Shown: piece after piece, positions 16,050 to 24,745 of the stretch
Numbering within the stretch: the stretch's first letter is position 1
How the letters are laid out: the number at the start of each line of letters is the position of its first letter
Assembly (NCBI RefSeq): GCF_000379025.1
Contig: NZ_KB900618.1
Coordinates: 114,640-178,639, forward strand
Direction: 5' to 3'
Origin: Orenia marismortui DSM 5156
GTDB lineage: Bacteria > Bacillota > Halanaerobiia > Halobacteroidales > Halobacteroidaceae
Length of the DNA: 64,000 nt
Made by a program: the position numbers and the translations under genes
The notes under the pieces: generated by a model
Told to the model about the DNA's origin: nothing
Seen by the model: the letters and a program-made list of their open reading frames with translations, nothing else
Databases searched by the model: none

Positions 16050-17081
16050 ATGAATGAAAAAATTGATATTATTAAAAGTACATTAGGAGTAAATCAAAAT
16101 CAAGCAGAAAAAGCATTAAATCTAGCTAATGGAGACTTAGATAAAGCTATAGACATGATAGATTATATTATTGAAAATCATATAGTAATTCATGGCAAAA
16201 TTAGCTATGGAAAATATAATAAGACTTATATTCTATTCAGTATAATTGCTAATGGTAAAAAAGGGGAAATTATTAAAGTCGATTTGGCTTCAACTTCAAA
16301 AAGTAGTTTATACAATATTAACCTGGATATAGACCATAAGATATTTGTAAAGACTTTAAGTGAAATTGATAAGCGAGAAAGAAAGAACATAAATAATGAT
16401 ATCAATTTCAATCCTAAGCGATTATTTACTGCTGCGGAAATCTTTGAACTATTTAATATAATTCAAAATGGAAAAGAAGATAAGATTAAGAATATTTTTA
16501 AAGATAAAATAGAAGGCTTAGTTAAAGAAGCTATAGATTTAGATTTATATACCTCTATTATGACTAAAGTAAAATTAGAAAATTATTATCCAGATTTATT
16601 TTCTGAAGAAGAAAATAAGGATCAAGATAACAGTGAACAAAAAGAAGATAATAAACTAGGTTTAGATGTTAATTTAAATTGTATTCCTTTGATTTCGCCT
16701 AGTTATGGTAAAAAAGTTACTGAACTGGATATTGGAGATAAAATTGTAGTTGAAATTTCTGATACTAGTGAGATTGGAAGATATCTTAGTAATCTATTAA
16801 AAACTTCAGAAGGAGTAACTTTTGGCTCGATTAAAAAAATAGATTTTATTAAAGAAACTGGTCGCTATTCAGTATTAATTGAATTTGGACCTAGTATTTA
16901 TGGTAATTTGATAGTAAGTTCAGAATTAAAAATTGAAACTCCAGAATCTAATGATAAAAAAAGAGATCAGAAAGAAGATATAAATAGTAAAGAAAATAAT
17001 GGTGAAGAAGGGGCTTTAATTGTTTTTGCTTTAATATCATTAATTTCCATTTTAGTTATTTTAATAGTTTTAATTTTTTGA
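16050..17081 (+). CDS. UBA-like domain protein with C-terminal membrane anchor, paralogue B
   Basis: Paralogue of the preceding gene, 343 residues from ATG 16050, chosen because AAAGGGTGG lies five bases before it; GTG 16041 overlaps that site. It has the same order: UBA-like helices (about 5-38, LGVNQNQAEKALNLANGDLD), middle domain, conserved block VNLNCIPLISPSYGKKV then LDIGDKIVVEISD and IEFGPSIYGNLIV, and a terminal membrane helix. An acidic linker precedes the anchor. The two are strongly diverged yet keep architecture, so each probably has its own role. No function can be assigned. Confidence 0.75.
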   Translation: MNEKIDIIKSTLGVNQNQAEKALNLANGDLDKAIDMIDYIIENHIVIHGKISYGKYNKTYILFSIIANGKKGEIIKVDLASTSKSSLYNINLDIDHKIFVKTLSEIDKRERKNINNDINFNPKRLFTAAEIFELFNIIQNGKEDKIKNIFKDKIEGLVKEAIDLDLYTSIMTKVKLENYYPDLFSEEENKDQDNSEQKEDNKLGLDVNLNCIPLISPSYGKKVTELDIGDKIVVEISDTSEIGRYLSNLLKTSEGVTFGSIKKIDFIKETGRYSVLIEFGPSIYGNLIVSSELKIETPESNDKKRDQKEDINSKENNGEEGALIVFALISLISILVILIVLIF

Positions 17082-17092
17082 TTATTTCAATT

Positions 17093-18013
17093 TTAATTAA
17101 TTTTAGATATCTCCTCAATAATATACACCACTACATATTTATCAATTAAATCAGTAAAAATAATTATGGGGTTTTTCAAAGTATTTACAAATCTAAAGTC
17201 TTTTTTCTGAGGAACAATAGTAGCATCTTCTCCACGTGGAACATAGCTAACTGCTTTACTATGGTGGTGTCGTTCTACTATTTTAAGATTCGATTTTTTA
17301 ACTGCGTTATATAAGGTTGATGATACTTGACAAATTCCACCCCCAACTTTCGGAATGAATTCCCCTGCTTCTATAATAGGTGCTGCCTTATATCCATCAT
17401 TAATAGTTGGTATACCAATCACTTGATTAAATGAAAATTCTGCTGAAGGTTTTAAATAATAATATTTCATCTTATTTAAGGAGATATTAATATTATTTCG
17501 CCTATTTGATTCATTATTTATTAAATAAGTAGCATGGTGTGATAATAATTTTGCTTTAATTTGATATTTTTTAAATTTAAAGATTTTATGATTAAGAATA
17601 ATATCTTTAGTTATAGTTGGAACTATGGGATTATATATCAAATTGATTTGTTGATTAATATTTGCTGTTAAAATTTTGTTCATGCTTTTTTTTATATTTA
17701 TACTCCTTCCTTTCTTTTCACTAAAAATCTTATTATTAAATATAAAAGCATTTTGTGCCTCTCTATTCTTCTTACCCTTTAAACTATACAGAATTTTATA
17801 AACCTCATTAATTCTAAGTCCGCTTAAGTTAATATCATTTAAACTAACACCCCGATTTACTATTTCATTAATTGATAATTTTTTATTAGATCTGAATTCT
17901 TCTGTGGTATAATTATTTTTTTGATCAGTCTTTTGAGGAATAAAGCTGATAATTAATTGTATTAAAAAGATTATAATTAGAAAAATATATAATTTCAATT
18001 TTTTTGGCTGCAT
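17093..18013 (-). CDS. VanW family protein
   Basis: Protein of 306 residues with an N-terminal hydrophobic segment (about 6-25), so probably exported or membrane-anchored. The C-terminal VanW domain (about 175-300) shows the hallmark PKVGGGICQVSSTLYNA with its cysteine, plus a preceding EFSFNQVIG and following ERHHHSKAVSYVPRGEDATI. VanW proteins are linked to the cell wall, some by co-occurrence with vancomycin resistance, but the reaction is unknown. Start ATG 18013 is preferred since GGGGGA lies eight bases upstream. It is convergent with the paralogue pair. Confidence 0.88.
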   Translation of the reverse strand: MQPKKLKLYIFLIIIFLIQLIISFIPQKTDQKNNYTTEEFRSNKKLSINEIVNRGVSLNDINLSGLRINEVYKILYSLKGKKNREAQNAFIFNNKIFSEKKGRSINIKKSMNKILTANINQQINLIYNPIVPTITKDIILNHKIFKFKKYQIKAKLLSHHATYLINNESNRRNNINISLNKMKYYYLKPSAEFSFNQVIGIPTINDGYKAAPIIEAGEFIPKVGGGICQVSSTLYNAVKKSNLKIVERHHHSKAVSYVPRGEDATIVPQKKDFRFVNTLKNPIIIFTDLIDKYVVVYIIEEISKIN

Positions 18014-18284
18014 ATTGATATCCCCCAATTTAGATTATATTTTTATAATTTCCTTCATCTTTTCAATTATTCATCAATTTAATTCCATAGATAGAATAAG
18101 ATTCTATCATTTAGTTTGTTTGATAAATAGTAGAATAGTAATATATTGTAGATAAATCAATTGTATATGTTATACTATAATATATAGCTATAATAAAATA
18201 TATCTATATTAATTTAGCAATTAAATCCCCTGTAATTAATAAAATTAAAGAGAATAATCTAATCTGGATGAAGGGGGGGGAATT

Positions 18285-19802
18285 TTGTTTTATAGACCAT
18301 TACCAGAATCGAAGGGTTTTACTTTAGATGAATTAATTAATGATTTATCAATAAAGGAAGTCACTAATTTTCAAGATTGGACGATTAAAAATATAACTGA
18401 TAATTCAGTGAAAGTTGAAGATGCTTCATTGTTTGTAGCTATTAAAGGTTTTAATGTTGATGGGCATCAATATATTAAGCAAGCCATAGAAAATGGAGCA
18501 GTTGCAATTATAGGTGAGTCTCAAATACAAATAGATAAAAATACTACTTATATTAGAGTAGAAAACAGTCGTAAAGCCTTAGCAAAGTTGATTAACCGAA
18601 TATATAATTATCCTAGTAGAAAATTGAGACTGATAGGAGTAACAGGAACAGTTGGCAAAACAACAACCACCTCTATGATTGATCATATTACTGGTCAAAT
18701 TGTCGGTAAAAGTAGCTTGATTGGGACATTATATACTAAGATCGATCAAGATTATTTTGCTAATCCCAATAAATGTACTACACCTGATATTATAAGCTTA
18801 AATAATATTTTTAGTGAAATTAAGAATCGAGAAATTGATTATGTTAGTATGGAAGTTTCATCCCATGCTTTAAAATTGGATAGAGTTTTTGGTTTAGATT
18901 ATGATATTGCTGTCTTTACTAACCTTTCTTATGATCATTTAGAGTTTCATGAAAGTATAGAAGATTATCTATATAGTAAAAAGAAGCTATTTAGCAGTTT
19001 ATCAGAAGATAAATTAGCAGTATTTAATCTAGATAATGCCTATTCTAAAGTTTTAATGGAAGATATAAAAGCTGACTACTATACTTATGCAATTAAAAAT
19101 AAAGATGCAGATATTATAGCTAAAGATATAAAATTAACTAAAAGAAAGTTGACTTTTGATATTCATATCCAAAATCAACTACTTAATAATTATGGAAAGA
19201 TAATTCAACCAACCTCTTTAAGCATTAATTTACCCCTAATAGGATATCATAATATTTATAATGCTTTAGCAGCCTTCACAGCAACTATACTTTTAGGATT
19301 TCCTATTAATAAGGTCAAAGAAGCTTTAGAATCTTTTAAAGGCATCAGAAGGAGAATGGAAGTAATTTATGATCAAGAATTTACTATTATTGATGACTAT
19401 GCTCATAATCCAGCCAGTTTAACTGCAAACTTCAAAACTATTGAAAATTTTGATTATAATAAATTAATTATTCTTCACTTTTTAAAAGGTAAAAGAGGGA
19501 TTAAGGCTAATAAAATTAATGCTTATTTGATGGTAAAATGGGCAGATAAATTAAAAACAAAAAAAATTATAACTTCATTATGTGAAGAAGAAGTAATAGA
19601 AAAGAATCAGGTACTAAAAGAGGAGGAACTTGCTTTTACTAAGATTATTAAAGACTCAGGTTTAGAAATTATAAATACAAATAAATTAGCAGAAGGTATT
19701 AATAGAGCTTTAAAATATGTAGAAAATAATGATCTACTACTATTAGTTGGTGGACCTGGATTAGATAAAGCAGCAGAAATTATTAGTAAAATAATAACTT
19801 AG
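18285..19802 (+). CDS. MurE-like Mur ligase with atypical C-terminal domain
   Basis: Protein of 505 residues of the Mur ligase superfamily. The N-terminal UDP-binding-like domain spans about 1-110, the ATP-binding loop is GVTGTVGKTTTT at 119-130, and MurE signatures MEVSSHALKLDR, VFTNLSYDHLEFHES, GIRRRMEVI and DDYAHNPAS follow. The C-terminal domain lacks the GGDRD and DNPR motifs that bind the added amino acid in meso-diaminopimelate-adding MurE, and GKGHE is replaced by GGPG. It is therefore likely a paralogue with another acceptor or amino acid. The start is TTG behind a run of eight G; a terminator follows. Confidence 0.8.
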   Translation: MFYRPLPESKGFTLDELINDLSIKEVTNFQDWTIKNITDNSVKVEDASLFVAIKGFNVDGHQYIKQAIENGAVAIIGESQIQIDKNTTYIRVENSRKALAKLINRIYNYPSRKLRLIGVTGTVGKTTTTSMIDHITGQIVGKSSLIGTLYTKIDQDYFANPNKCTTPDIISLNNIFSEIKNREIDYVSMEVSSHALKLDRVFGLDYDIAVFTNLSYDHLEFHESIEDYLYSKKKLFSSLSEDKLAVFNLDNAYSKVLMEDIKADYYTYAIKNKDADIIAKDIKLTKRKLTFDIHIQNQLLNNYGKIIQPTSLSINLPLIGYHNIYNALAAFTATILLGFPINKVKEALESFKGIRRRMEVIYDQEFTIIDDYAHNPASLTANFKTIENFDYNKLIILHFLKGKRGIKANKINAYLMVKWADKLKTKKIITSLCEEEVIEKNQVLKEEELAFTKIIKDSGLEIINTNKLAEGINRALKYVENNDLLLLVGGPGLDKAAEIISKIIT

Positions 19803-19804
19803 AT

Positions 19805-19846
19805 CAAAAATTGAGGATAGTATTAATACTATCCTCAATTTTTGAT
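19805..19846. terminator. Intrinsic terminator
   Basis: A perfect 40-bp palindrome (20-bp arms meeting at TATTAATA) ending in TTTTTG, directly after the ligase gene. Confidence 0.85.
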
Positions 19847-19965
19847 TATATAATAAAATATTTAGTATTATAAATAATATAGGTGCTTAGTTGGATAAGA
19901 TAATTACTAAGAGAGAATACTTTAATTATAATCGGTTAATTTAAGAATAAGTTGTTATAGATAGA

Positions 19966-20048
19966 TATTGCCACAGTTTCGGAGTTAGGCATTAGGGGAT
20001 AGGAGGTAGGAAGACCTTACTAACTCCCAACTCCTAACATCTAAAACC
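19966..20048. repeat. Dispersed 'TAGGAGTTAG' element, inverted copy
   Basis: Begins GCCACAGTTTCGGAGTTAGG and ends in CCCAACTCCTAAC, matching the reverse complement of the copies at 2098 and 55331 in its outer words with a varied centre. Confidence 0.65.
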
Positions 20049-20242
20049 AAAAATTAGACTTAGATATCTATATTTATGTATATTTGTAGCAAGGATTATT
20101 AGCAAATATTATTAACTAATTGACAAATTTGTTTTTTTGCGAAATAATTAATAAGGATAATCTTAGTTTTATAAGTAAATTTAACTTGATTTAGTATAAC
20201 CTATTATAATATTAATTGTAATTTTAAAAGGAGGGAAATAAA
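20049..20242 (+). promoter_or_regulatory. Upstream region of the M42 peptidase operon
   Basis: AT-rich; TTGACA at 20120-20125 with AATAAT 17 bp downstream is a candidate promoter. A second TATAAT occurs at 20205-20210 without a good -35 box. Nothing else was recognised between the repeat and the gene. Confidence 0.4.
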
Positions 20243-21298
20243 ATGGAAGCTAAGATTTTTTTACAAGAGTTATCTGATGCAGTAGGTGTATCAGGTTATG
20301 AAAGAAAAATTTCTAGGCAGGTAGCAGAGGATTTTAAGAAATATACTGATAGTATTAAATATGATTCTTTAGGAAATTTGATTTCACTTCAAAAAGGATT
20401 TCAATCCTCCGAAGAATTGACAGTAATGTTAGCTGCTCATATGGATGAAATTGGTTTAATGGTTACTAAAATTGAAGATGGTGGTTTCTTAAGGTTTACT
20501 GCAGTAGGTGGTGTAGACCCAAGAACTTTAGTTGGGCAAGAAGTAAGTGTACATGGTAAGGAATCTTTAAATGGAGTTGTTGGTGCTAAACCACCTCATA
20601 TCCAAAGTGCTGATGAAAGAAAAAAAGCTTATAAAATGGAAGATATGTATATAGATTTAGGACTAAGTGAAAAAGAAATAAAAGAAACTATTAGAGTAGG
20701 AGATGTAATATCTATTAAAAGAAGATTTACAGAATTAAAAAATAATAGAGTAACAGGTAAATCTTTAGATGATAGAGCAGGAGTTTTAATGGTGTTAGAA
20801 ACCTTAAAACATTTAAAAAAACTAAAACACCAAGTTGATGTATATGGAGTAGCTACTGTACAAGAAGAAGTTGGAGTTAGAGGAGCGATTACAAGTACAT
20901 ATGGTATAGTACCCGATATCGGAATAGCAATTGATGTTTGCCATGCTACTATGCCTGGAGTTAGTAAAGAGGATGCTGCTGAATTAGGTGAAGGTCCTGC
21001 TCTTGGCTTTGGACCACACGTACATCCCAAAATATTTAAAAAATTAAAAGAGATAGCCAAGGAACTTGATATCCCTTATCAAGTTGATCCATCTAATACT
21101 CCAGCAGGAACAGATGCCTATGCTATACAAGTAACACGTTCTGGAATAGCAACTGCCCTATTATCTATTCCACTACGTTATATGCATACCTCTGTTGAAA
21201 CTGTTAGTTTAGATGATATTAAGCGTGGAGCTAGATTGTTAGCCCACTTTATTGCCGAAATAAATGCTGACTTTGTGGAGGGGTTAAGATGCTTTTAA
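20243..21298 (+). CDS. M42 family metallo-aminopeptidase (1 of 3)
   Basis: Cytosolic dinuclear zinc or cobalt aminopeptidase of 351 residues, of the large self-compartmentalising tetrahedral family that trims peptides. Metal ligands and catalytic residues are visible in AAHMDEIG (about 71-78), SLDDRAG (about 175-181), TVQEEVGVRG with the catalytic glutamate pair, the aspartate of GIAIDVCHA, and the terminal histidine in RYMHTSVE. ATG 20243 follows AAAGGAGGG. It is first of three consecutive paralogues and overlaps the second by ten bases, so they are cotranscribed and coupled. Confidence 0.93.
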   Translation: MEAKIFLQELSDAVGVSGYERKISRQVAEDFKKYTDSIKYDSLGNLISLQKGFQSSEELTVMLAAHMDEIGLMVTKIEDGGFLRFTAVGGVDPRTLVGQEVSVHGKESLNGVVGAKPPHIQSADERKKAYKMEDMYIDLGLSEKEIKETIRVGDVISIKRRFTELKNNRVTGKSLDDRAGVLMVLETLKHLKKLKHQVDVYGVATVQEEVGVRGAITSTYGIVPDIGIAIDVCHATMPGVSKEDAAELGEGPALGFGPHVHPKIFKKLKEIAKELDIPYQVDPSNTPAGTDAYAIQVTRSGIATALLSIPLRYMHTSVETVSLDDIKRGARLLAHFIAEINADFVEGLRCF

Positions 21299-22308
21299 AG
21301 AAATTAAGTGAAGCTATCGGTGTTTCTGGTAGAGAATCGGAAGTAAGGAATATTATTAGAGAAGAACTAGTTAATTATGTGGATGAAATCAAAACAGACA
21401 CTTTAGGAAATTTAATTGTCTATAAAAAGGGGAAGAAACAAGGTCCTAAAATGATGTTAGCAGCTCATATGGATGAAATTGGTCTAATGATTACAGATAT
21501 AACTGATGATGGACTATTGAGTTTTAAACCTGTGGGAGGAATTGATAAGAGGGTTTTAGTATCTAAAAGAGTATTAGTAGGAGATGATAAGATCCCAGGT
21601 GTAATAGGTGCTAAGGCAATTCATCTACAAAAACCTAATGAACGAAAAAAACCATTAGATTATAAAGCCTTATATATAGATATTGGAGCTAAGAGTAAAG
21701 AAGAGAGTGAGAAATTAATAGATCTTGGGACTATGGCAAGCTTTGATAGTAAATTTGAAAGATTAGGATCAAAAACTGTTAAAGGAAAAGCTTTTGATGA
21801 TAGGGTAGGCTGTGCAGCATTGGTTGAAATTATGAAAAAAGATTATAACTTCCCTTTATATGGCGTCTTTACAGTTCAAGAAGAAGTAGGAGCGAGAGGA
21901 GCAACTGTAGCTGCCTATGATATAGAGCCTGATTTAGCTTTAGTATTAGAGTCTACTACAGCTGCTGATGTTCCTGATGCTAAAGAAGAAGGATATTCTA
22001 CTAGATTAGGAGAAGGCCCAGCTCTAACTTTAAGAGATGGTAGTACAATTGTTTTTAAAGCAATATTAGATAGACTTATTAGTGTATGTGAAGAAAAAAA
22101 TATCAAATATCAATTTAGAAAATTTACCAAAGCTGGAACAGATGCAGGAAAGATTCATCTATCTAAAAATGGAATAGCTACAGCAATTATTTCAGTACCA
22201 GCTAGATATATTCATTCACCAGCATCTATAATCAACTTAAGTGATTATGAGTCTACAGTAAAACTAGTAGATGAATTTTGTAAAGAAATTGAAAAAGGAG
22301 GGTTTTAA
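21289..22308 (+). CDS. M42 family metallo-aminopeptidase (2 of 3)
   Basis: 339 residues, with the same motifs as its neighbours: AAHMDEIGLM, AFDDRVGCA, TVQEEVGARG and PARYIHSPASI. The aspartate ligand expected after the QEEVG segment is replaced: the family reads like IAIDV, here LALVLESTT puts a glutamate near the site, a substitution also seen in other M42 members. The start lies within the end of gene 1, with GGAGGGG upstream. A different specificity from genes 1 and 3 is plausible. Confidence 0.92.
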   Translation: MLLKKLSEAIGVSGRESEVRNIIREELVNYVDEIKTDTLGNLIVYKKGKKQGPKMMLAAHMDEIGLMITDITDDGLLSFKPVGGIDKRVLVSKRVLVGDDKIPGVIGAKAIHLQKPNERKKPLDYKALYIDIGAKSKEESEKLIDLGTMASFDSKFERLGSKTVKGKAFDDRVGCAALVEIMKKDYNFPLYGVFTVQEEVGARGATVAAYDIEPDLALVLESTTAADVPDAKEEGYSTRLGEGPALTLRDGSTIVFKAILDRLISVCEEKNIKYQFRKFTKAGTDAGKIHLSKNGIATAIISVPARYIHSPASIINLSDYESTVKLVDEFCKEIEKGGF

Positions 22309-22310
22309 TA

Positions 22311-23321
22311 ATGAAAAAATTAATCAAAGAATTAGTAGAAGCTTATGGACCATCTGGAAATGAAGAAAATATAAGAGAGATTATTAAAGATAAAATAGAA
22401 GATAAGGTAGATCAGATAAAAGTTGATAATCTAGGTAATTTAATCGTTCTAAAAAAAGGTAAAGACTCTAGTAAATCTATAATGTTAGCAGCTCATATGG
22501 ATGAGATAGGATTGATTGCTACCCATATTGATGATAATGGATTTATTCGTTTTTCTAATGTAGGTGGTGTATCACCATATACATTATTAGGTGAAAGAAT
22601 TATATTTAATAATGAAATTATAGCTGTAATTGATAAGGAAGGAAAGTTAGAGGATATTAGTAAGTTAAAACATGAAAAATTATATGCTGATATTGGAGCA
22701 AGTAGTAAAGAGGAAGCTAAAAAGAAGGTTAATATAGGTGATACAGCATCTTATTATCGGAAGATGGATGATTTAGGTGATAGATGTGTTGCTAAATCTA
22801 TGGATGATCGCAGTGGTTGTGCTCTTTTAATCGAAACTATCAATCAATTAGATGATCAACCAAGCTATGATACTTATTTTGTATTTACTGTACAAGAAGA
22901 AGTAGGGTTAAGAGGATCCAAAACATCTGCTTATGGTATTAATCCTGATTTGGGAATTGCAGTTGATGTTACTTTAACTGGAGATACACCTGAAGCTAAG
23001 ACCATGGAGGTTGGTTTAGGAAAAGGTCCTGCTATTAAAGTTAAAGATAGATCTGTTCTTGTCCATCCACAAGTTAAAAACTTAATGATTGATATTGCAG
23101 AGAAAAATAATATTCCATATCAATTAGAAGTACTTACAGCAGGGGGGACAGATGCAGGAAGTATTCATTTAACTCGATCAGGAGTTCGTTCTGGAGCTTT
23201 ATCTATACCTTGTCGTTATGTTCATTCTCCTTCAGAAATGATAGATATTAATGATATGAAAAATGGTGTGAAATTATTAGTGAATATATTGGAGTCTGAC
23301 TATGGAAAAGCATTTGAATAA
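22311..23321 (+). CDS. M42 family metallo-aminopeptidase (3 of 3)
   Basis: 336 residues, starting two bases after the stop of gene 2. The motifs are AAHMDEIGLIA, SMDDRSGCA, TVQEEVGLRG, the aspartate in LGIAVDVT, and RYVHSPSEM. Having three related subunits in one operon raises the chance of hetero-oligomeric particles, known for archaeal M42 (TET) enzymes; that is inference here. It ends at a terminator. Confidence 0.93.
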   Translation: MKKLIKELVEAYGPSGNEENIREIIKDKIEDKVDQIKVDNLGNLIVLKKGKDSSKSIMLAAHMDEIGLIATHIDDNGFIRFSNVGGVSPYTLLGERIIFNNEIIAVIDKEGKLEDISKLKHEKLYADIGASSKEEAKKKVNIGDTASYYRKMDDLGDRCVAKSMDDRSGCALLIETINQLDDQPSYDTYFVFTVQEEVGLRGSKTSAYGINPDLGIAVDVTLTGDTPEAKTMEVGLGKGPAIKVKDRSVLVHPQVKNLMIDIAEKNNIPYQLEVLTAGGTDAGSIHLTRSGVRSGALSIPCRYVHSPSEMIDINDMKNGVKLLVNILESDYGKAFE

Positions 23322-23340
23322 AGTTGGAAATGATTAGAAG

Positions 23341-23364
23341 GCAGACTTAATGTCTGCTTTTTAT
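23341..23364 (+). terminator. Intrinsic terminator
   Basis: GCAGAC and GTCTGC stem followed by a T-run, closing the M42 operon. Confidence 0.85.
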
Positions 23365-23395
23365 TATTTGTACTGAGATATCTTAAAAAGACAGT

Positions 23396-23466
23396 AACAA
23401 GTGACTAGTAACTGGTAACAAGTTAATTTCTTCACTGTTTACTCCTTACTTATCACTAGTTATTGA
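23396..23466. repeat. Quasi-repetitive intergenic element ('AGTAACTGGTAAC' words)
   Basis: Short related words (AGTAAC, AGTGACTAG, GGTAAC) on the left and their rough complements (TTTACTCCTTACTTATCACTAG) on the right make an imperfect fold-back. It has the same style as the 'TAGGAGTTAG' elements but with different words. Confidence 0.5.
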
Positions 23467-23508
23467 ATTATAATAATCTCAACCTTGATCTATAAAAGGA
23501 GGTTAAAA

Positions 23509-24306
23509 TTGAGTAATCTAAAGAGACTAAAAGAAAAATATACTTTAATCACAGGAGCATCTAAAGGTATAGGCTATGAATTAGCTAATATCTTTGCTCA
23601 AAATAAATTTAATTTAATATTAGTAGCACGAAGTGAAGATAAGTTAGCTGAAATAGCTAAAGAACTAATAGAGAAGTATAATATAAATTGTTATATCTTT
23701 GCTGCTGATTTATCTTCGCTAGATAATGTAAAAAAATTATATAATAAGATTCAAAATAAAGGCTTAGATGTTTCTGTATTAGTTAACAATGCAGGCTTTG
23801 GAAAATTAGGCTTGTTTCATAAGACTGATATAGAGACTGAAATTGATATGATTAATTTAAATATTACTACAGTTACCTTTTTAACTAAATTATTTTTACA
23901 AGATATGATTAAGATGGGTTATGGCAAGATAATGAATGTTGCTTCAACTGCTGCTTTTCAACCTGGACCATATATGTCAGTATATTATGCTAGTAAAGCC
24001 TATGTTTTATCTTTTAGTGAAGCCTTAGCTAGTGAATTAAATAATTTAAAGATAAGTATTTCTACTTTATGCCCTGGGCCTACGGATACCAATTTTCAAG
24101 ATGTTGCTAATATGAAGAAGGTTAAATTGTTTGAAAGTGAAGTTATGAAGGCTGAAACTGTAGCAAAAGTGGCTTATAAAGGACTTCTGAAAGGCAAAAG
24201 GATAATCATTCCAGGGATTCAGAATAAATTGCTTGCTACTTCATCAAAGCTAATGCCAAGCAAAGCTATTACAGAGATAGTTAAAAAATTACAATCACCT
24301 AATTGA
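23509..24306 (+). CDS. Short-chain dehydrogenase/reductase (SDR)
   Basis: NAD(P)-dependent oxidoreductase of 265 residues. The Rossmann dinucleotide motif is TGASKGIG near the N-terminus, followed by NNAGFG, the catalytic serine in NVASTAAFQPGPYM, and YxxxK as YYASKAYV; the later CPGPTDT is also typical. It belongs to the classical DltE/YqjQ-like branch. TTG 23509 is taken as start because AAAGGAGG precedes it; the upstream in-frame ATG 23485 overlaps that site. The substrate cannot be told from sequence. Confidence 0.9.
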   Translation: MSNLKRLKEKYTLITGASKGIGYELANIFAQNKFNLILVARSEDKLAEIAKELIEKYNINCYIFAADLSSLDNVKKLYNKIQNKGLDVSVLVNNAGFGKLGLFHKTDIETEIDMINLNITTVTFLTKLFLQDMIKMGYGKIMNVASTAAFQPGPYMSVYYASKAYVLSFSEALASELNNLKISISTLCPGPTDTNFQDVANMKKVKLFESEVMKAETVAKVAYKGLLKGKRIIIPGIQNKLLATSSKLMPSKAITEIVKKLQSPN

Positions 24307-24367
24307 TTACTATTAGGTACTGTTAAAGAACTTTATAAAGTTTTTTAACAAATAACTAATTTTATAT

Positions 24368-24396
24368 TTGACAAGATTAATTACTTATTATATAAT
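24368..24396 (+). promoter_or_regulatory. Consensus promoter of a putative small RNA
   Basis: TTGACA (24368-24373), exactly 17 bp, TATAAT (24391-24396): a full consensus sigma-A promoter pointing into a region without a plus-strand gene. ATAATGA and TCATTAT form an inverted repeat across the predicted start, possibly an operator. Confidence 0.8.
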
Positions 24397-24402
24397 AATG
24401 AT

Positions 24403-24497
24403 ATCGAAAGTCATTATCAATTATAAAGAAAAGCCTTTTCACTCCAAGTTTATATCAAAAAAGCGCCATCAACTTATAAGTTGATGGCGCTTTTTAA
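24403..24497 (+). ncRNA. Putative small RNA, about 95 nt
   Basis: A perfect promoter is followed about 55 nt after its predicted start by a strong terminator (24458-24495), and the next gene is on the other strand. This makes a free-standing short transcript likely. A leaderless 28-codon frame starting ATG 24398 is the alternative, but it runs into the terminator stem and has no ribosome-binding site. The family was not recognised. Confidence 0.55.
24458..24495. terminator. Bidirectional terminator
   Basis: Perfect palindrome AAAAAGCGCCATCAACTTA plus complement, ending in Ts on both strands. It serves the putative small RNA and the minus-strand gene at 24515. Confidence 0.92.
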
Positions 24498-24514
24498 TTT
24501 GAATACTAGATAAA

Positions 24515-24745
24515 TTAAAAATTATTTTTCTTTTGTAGATTCAAGCTAATATCTTCTATATTTGCTAATTGGCTTATTTTGCAAGTCTTATTTGCACCAT
24601 AAAAATGACAATCAAATTCTATACAATTGCTCAACTTTATTATTTCGCCTTTAAATCGCTGAAACTCACTAAGAGTTTTAGCTTTAGGGAAGAGGTTGCT
24701 ATTAGCCATTAAAAGGAAAGGGCATAGGTTCTTGTCTTCTGACAT
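24515..24745 (-). CDS. Small cysteine protein with DUF1540-like cysteine spacing
   Basis: Protein of 76 residues, no signal peptide. Cysteines lie at 8, 41, 46 and 55. The segment C41-x4-C46-H-F-Y-G-x5-C55 has the same spacing and the same H-[YF]-Y-G residues as the DUF1540 protein encoded at 52296-52508, suggesting a shared metal-binding knuckle. The start follows AAGGAGG. The function is not known. Confidence 0.7.
   Translation of the reverse strand: MSEDKNLCPFLLMANSNLFPKAKTLSEFQRFKGEIIKLSNCIEFDCHFYGANKTCKISQLANIEDISLNLQKKNNF

Noticed and set aside
20629-21060. Long minus-strand open frame inside an M42 gene
   Set aside because: Shadow of a strongly coding plus-strand frame; no ribosome-binding site and implausible composition.
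24391-24420. Fur box over the small-RNA promoter
   Set aside because: ATAATGA and TCATTAT look like half sites, but they are nine bases apart, not three as in a Fur box.
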